A DNA stretch of 21,300 bases, taken from Deinococcus marmoris. Lineage in GTDB: Bacteria; Deinococcota; Deinococci; Deinococcales; Deinococcaceae. A model generated the notes under the pieces. That model ran no database searches, had not been told where the DNA came from, and worked only from the letters and a program-made list of their open reading frames with translations. Below, piece by piece: positions 19,026 through 21,300 of this stretch. The translations under genes were made by a program, and so were the position numbers. Positions within the stretch are counted from its first letter, which is position 1. Each line of letters opens with the position of its first letter. Location of the stretch: the NCBI RefSeq assembly GCF_001949125.1, contig NZ_MSTI01000086.1:1-21300 (forward strand), written 5' to 3'.

Positions 19026-19228
19026 GCATCTGGAGCAGGGCCGTTTTCCCCAACCAGACGACGGCCCGCCCAGTGACTCATCACCCATCTACCGCTTCGC
19101 GTCTCTGTGTTGTGTCATCAACTTGATGTAACGCTCCCGCATTGGAACGCTCTGCCTGCCCTCTATTCTGCAAGGAATGAGGTTGAGGGGCAGGGCGAGC
19201 AGCGAACCCGCTCCCTGCTCCCAATCCG

Positions 19229-20314
19229 CTAGTCCAGGCGGTGGCCGCGCTGGTACTGCGGCACCAGTTCCACCTCCACATCCAGACGTTTCGCGGCGAA
19301 CTGGGACCAGTGGGGATCACCCAGGAAAGGGCGGGCCAGCGCGATCAGATCGGCGTCGCCGTTTTGCAGGATGCGCTCGGCCTGTTCCGGCGATTCGATC
19401 ATGCCCACAGCCATCACGTCCAGATTGGACACGGCCCCCTTGACGGCGGAGGCGAAGGGCACCTGATAGCCCGGTTCAGGGGTGATCTGCTGCGCGGTGG
19501 TCAGGCCGCCACTGCTGACGTCCAGCACGTCCACGCCATGCCGGTGGAGCAGGCCCGCCAGTTTCACGGTCTGCTCTAAGGTCCAGCCGCCCTCGGCCCA
19601 GTCGGTGGCGCTCAGGCGCACGAACAGCGGCTTGTGCATCGGCCAGCCGCCGCGCACGGCCCGCACCACGTCCATCACGAAGCGCGTGCGGTTCTCGAAA
19701 GAGCCGCCGTAATCGTCGGTGCGCGAGTTGGACAGCGGTGACAGGAACTGGTGCAGCAGATAGCCGTGCGCGGCGTGGACCTCCACGGCGTCGAAGCCCG
19801 CCATTTCCGCACGCTGGGCGGCGGCCACGAAATCCTGGGTCACGCGCTCGATGTCGGCCACCGTCATGGCCCGTGGCGTGGGAAAGACCGGCGCGAAGGA
19901 CTGGGTGTCCGGCCCGATCACCTCCCAGCCGCCGTACTCGTGCGGCACCGCGCCCTTGCCGCGCCACGGGGCATAGGTGCTGGCCTTGCGCCCCGCGTGC
20001 GCCAGTTGAATCCCCACCAGACTGCCGTGCGCGTGGATAAAGTCGGTCACGCGGCCCAGCGGCACGATGTGATCGTCGGACCACAACCCCAGGTCCTCGG
20101 GGCTGATCCGGCCTTCCGGCGAAACGGCGGCAGCCTCAGTGAAGATCAGGCCCGCCCCGGCCAGCGCAAACTGACCCAGGTGAACCAGATGAAAATCGTT
20201 GGCCAGACCGTCATGCGCGCTGTACATGCACATGGGCGAGACGACGATGCGGTTGGGCAGCGTAAGACGCTGAAGCTTGAGCGGCTGGAACAGCCTGGGG
20301 GCGTTGTCGGGCAT
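19229..20314 (-). CDS. namA: NADH:flavin oxidoreductase, old yellow enzyme family (YqjM/NamA-type)
   Basis: An FMN-dependent ene-reductase that reduces activated C=C bonds with NAD(P)H. The 361 residues form a TIM barrel. The YqjM-class markers are present: Cys29 and Tyr31 in VVSPMCMYSA, the substrate-binding pair His180 and His183 in VEVHAAHGYLLHQFLSPLSNSRTDDYGGS, and the C-terminal ADLIALARPFLGDP phosphate-binding loop. The cysteine and length place it in the thermophilic-like YqjM group rather than the classical yeast type. It is a single gene, convergent with serA. The ATG at 20314 is 6 nt after TAGATT. A GCAGGG/CCCTGC dyad (19190-19218) lies downstream but lacks a T-run. The physiological substrate is unknown; a detoxification or stress role is typical of the family. 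Confidence 0.95.
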   Translation of the reverse strand: MPDNAPRLFQPLKLQRLTLPNRIVVSPMCMYSAHDGLANDFHLVHLGQFALAGAGLIFTEAAAVSPEGRISPEDLGLWSDDHIVPLGRVTDFIHAHGSLVGIQLAHAGRKASTYAPWRGKGAVPHEYGGWEVIGPDTQSFAPVFPTPRAMTVADIERVTQDFVAAAQRAEMAGFDAVEVHAAHGYLLHQFLSPLSNSRTDDYGGSFENRTRFVMDVVRAVRGGWPMHKPLFVRLSATDWAEGGWTLEQTVKLAGLLHRHGVDVLDVSSGGLTTAQQITPEPGYQVPFASAVKGAVSNLDVMAVGMIESPEQAERILQNGDADLIALARPFLGDPHWSQFAAKRLDVEVELVPQYQRGHRLD

Positions 20315-20320
20315 GCGGCC

Positions 20321-20326
20321 AATCTA
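20321..20326 (-). promoter_or_regulatory. Leaderless -10 element of the OYE-family gene
   Basis: TAGATT on the minus strand, 6 nt before the ATG at 20314, with no Shine-Dalgarno sequence. Confidence 0.55.
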
Positions 20327-20403
20327 GAGCGGGGGCGTGTGGTGCGCCAGATGGCCGATGCTTAGCCTCTGCCCATGCTTTACGGTGGTAGGAATGCAGA
20401 TTC

Positions 20404-20539
20404 ATACAGACTCCGATTGAAAGGTGTTGAAAACACCTGAAAATCCGAACGAAGTGAGCAGGAGAAAAACGGGTTCCGGGCATGGAGTGCAGGAATCGGC
20501 GCTGTCCCAATTTCTACACGAAATAGACGGAATCCGTGT
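20404..20539 (+). repeat. Two-hairpin interspersed repeat, copy 2 (full length)
   Basis: A 136-bp copy of the repeat at 9293-9429, in the same orientation. Ends are ATACAGACTCCG and, reversed, ACACGGATTCCG. Hairpin A (AGGTGTT/AACACCT) is perfect; hairpin B has one mismatch (AATCGG against CCAATT). Its right end abuts the remaining 5' part of the GNAT pseudogene. Confidence 0.85.
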
Positions 20540-20884
20540 CAGACCACGCTGGAAGGAATCACGCCCGCCGCTCTGACTGGCTTTTTCGAGGGCTGGCCCA
20601 ACCCGCCGACGCCGGAAACGCTGTGGCGAATGCTGTCCGGCTCGTCCTACATGGCGGTGGCGGTGGAAGACGGACAGGTGACCGGATTCGTGCAGGCCAT
20701 CAGCGACGGCGTGCTGAGCGCCTACATTCCGCTGCTGGAGGTCCGGGCGCAGTGGCGCGGGCAGGGCATCGCATCGCGCCTGATGGAGAACCTGCTGGCG
20801 CAACTGGACGGCCTGTACATGATCGACACTGCCTGCGACGACGATCTGGTGCCCTTTTATACGGATTCCGTTTGTTTCGTGTAG
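20540..20884 (+). pseudogene. GNAT acetyltransferase fragment truncated at both ends by repeat copies
   Basis: A GNAT-fold N-acetyltransferase remnant. The frame has protein-like sequence from the repeat boundary (TTLEGITPAALTGFFEGWPN), through the beta-strand AVAVEDGQVTGFVQAISDG, to the acetyl-CoA-binding motif A, RAQWRGQGIASRL, and the LDGLYMIDTACDDDLVPFY segment. At that point the third repeat copy begins and supplies DSVCFV and a TAG stop (20882-20884). The expected last beta-strand and C-terminus, roughly 30 residues, are missing. Upstream, the natural start codon and first residues are replaced by repeat copy 2. The internal ATG at 20630 would omit the first helix region, so I do not treat it as a gene start. 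It is probably non-functional. The acceptor substrate is unknown. Confidence 0.8.
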
Positions 20885-20953
20885 AAATCGGGACAGCGCC
20901 GATTCCTACACTCCACGTCCGGCATCCGTTTTTCTCCTTCTCGCTCCGCTCGG
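20859..20953 (-). repeat. Two-hairpin interspersed repeat, copy 3 (truncated, inverted)
   Basis: A 95-bp copy in reverse orientation to copies 1 and 2. The terminal inverted repeat ATACGGATTCCG is intact at 20859-20870. Hairpin B is the best of the three: GTGTAG plus AATCGG pair with CCGATT plus CTACAC across 20879-20911, with one A-C mismatch (G-U on the other strand). Homology stops at 20953; the distal 42 bp with hairpin A are missing and replaced by unrelated sequence leading to the transposase gene. Confidence 0.82.
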
Positions 20954-20994
20954 TAGAAGGCTGGAATCATGACCGACATGCCTGACATGAGGGG

Positions 20995-21017
20995 CGTCCG
21001 GGGCGTATCCCCGGACG
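20995..21017 (+). promoter_or_regulatory. Perfect hairpin directly before the transposase start codon
   Basis: CGTCCGGGG (20995-21003) and CCCCGGACG (21009-21017) form a perfect 9-bp GC-rich stem with a five-base loop, ending one base before the ATG at 21019. It would hide any ribosome-binding site, so it probably keeps transposase translation low, especially on transcripts entering from outside. Confidence 0.65.
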
Positions 21018-21018
21018 T

Positions 21019-21300
21019 ATGCAATCACCCTCACTCGACAGTTTCCGCTGCCTTAACCCCGCCTGTCCAGCCGCTGGACAGTCAGGTCTCGGGAATATTC
21101 GTCACCGCAAGTGGTACAACACGCGCTCGGGGCCACGCCGGTTGCTCCGCTGCTCGACCTGCACCCGGGAATTTAGTGAACTCAAAGGCACTGCCCTGTG
21201 GAACGTGAAACTCCCCTGGGAGCGGGTGGAGAGCATCGTGGAGCACGTGACGCGCGGGAACAGCTTCAAGCAGACCGCTGAACTCACCCACACTCACCGC
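21019..21300 (+). CDS. Transposase N-terminal region, zinc-ribbon plus helix-turn-helix (IS1 InsA-like), 3' partial
   Basis: Ninety-four codons are visible, open at the right edge. A zinc-ribbon is formed by Cys11, Cys16, Cys45 and Cys48 (CLNPAC and CSTCTREF). A basic stretch lies between (RHRKWYNTRSGPRRLLR), and then a helical segment (LPWERVESIVEHVTRGNSFKQTAELT) looks like the start of a helix-turn-helix. This order is that of IS1-type InsA and related DNA-binding transposase N-termini. The catalytic domain, if encoded in the same or a shifted frame, lies outside. Upstream in frame there is a stop at 20983 and no other start codon, so ATG 21019 is the only candidate. A perfect hairpin immediately precedes it. 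Confidence 0.72.
   Translation, partial: MQSPSLDSFRCLNPACPAAGQSGLGNIRHRKWYNTRSGPRRLLRCSTCTREFSELKGTALWNVKLPWERVESIVEHVTRGNSFKQTAELTHTHR

Larger units (their letters stand above)
20954..21300 (+). mobile_element. Left part of an insertion sequence (runs off the window)
   Basis: The sequence changes abruptly at the truncation point of repeat copy 3 and leads, after about 65 bases, into a transposase reading frame still open at the window edge. The element boundary at 20954 is inferred only from the end of repeat homology. The other terminus and any target duplication lie outside. Confidence 0.55.

Noticed and set aside
19116..19128. CATCAA/TTGATG dyad as an operator
   Set aside because: It lies between the 3' ends of two convergent genes, where no promoter is expected, and a 6-bp dyad is common by chance.
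20630..20884. A complete 84-residue GNAT gene starting at ATG 20630
   Set aside because: Conserved GNAT-like sequence continues upstream of this ATG, and the C-terminus and stop come from the inserted repeat. It is better described as a truncated pseudogene.

Overview
The window reads as a chromosomal segment of a Deinococcus-like bacterium. Support comes from the high GC content, protein sequences of Deinococcus type, very dense gene packing on both strands, and a TANNNT promoter hexamer placed 6-7 nt directly before many start codons with no Shine-Dalgarno sequence. That layout is the leaderless-mRNA arrangement known from Deinococcus. The species cannot be fixed from the sequence alone.

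Layout. 1-2039: the end of a tripartite tricarboxylate transporter operon (tctB, tctA) and its terminator. 2266-4626 (-): a class A penicillin-binding protein, divergent from ttcA (4778-5665, +), a tRNA thiolation enzyme. 5920-7238 (-): ygfZ followed by a small membrane protein. 7544-9204 (-): a tetrapyrrole operon, a siroheme-synthase-type dehydrogenase overlapping hemA. 9429-10004 (-): a DUF2721 membrane protein. 10231-10653 (+): an exported protein of unknown function. 10763-11500 (-): a metallophosphoesterase. 11835-14218 (-): a flavin reductase downstream of a secreted GHL10-type glycoside-hydrolase-like protein. The latter is divergent from a CHRD/SOD-like lipoprotein (14367-14822, +). 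15032-17315 (+): a LysM-M23 endopeptidase, a hotdog thioesterase and an Aat-type aminoacyl-tRNA-protein transferase. 17397-19025 (+): serA. 19229-20314 (-): an old-yellow-enzyme-type oxidoreductase.

Most genes are ordinary core metabolism and envelope functions. Cell-wall synthesis (PBP) and turnover or remodelling (LysM-M23, GHL10-like) are both present, but not as one cluster.

The unusual material is in the spaces between genes. A 228-bp element at 11601-11828 has perfect 16-bp terminal inverted repeats and a 5-bp target duplication, and carries no gene. A separate family of about 137-bp two-hairpin repeats has three copies (9293, 20404 and 20859). Two of these, in inverted orientation, bracket and truncate a GNAT acetyltransferase pseudogene. 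The third copy is itself cut at 20953, where a transposase-bearing insertion sequence appears to begin and runs off the right edge. I found no defence system, CRISPR array, rRNA or tRNA, and no clearly new multi-gene system. The most reportable signals are the small mobile elements and the consistent leaderless promoter architecture, which also revises two start codons.
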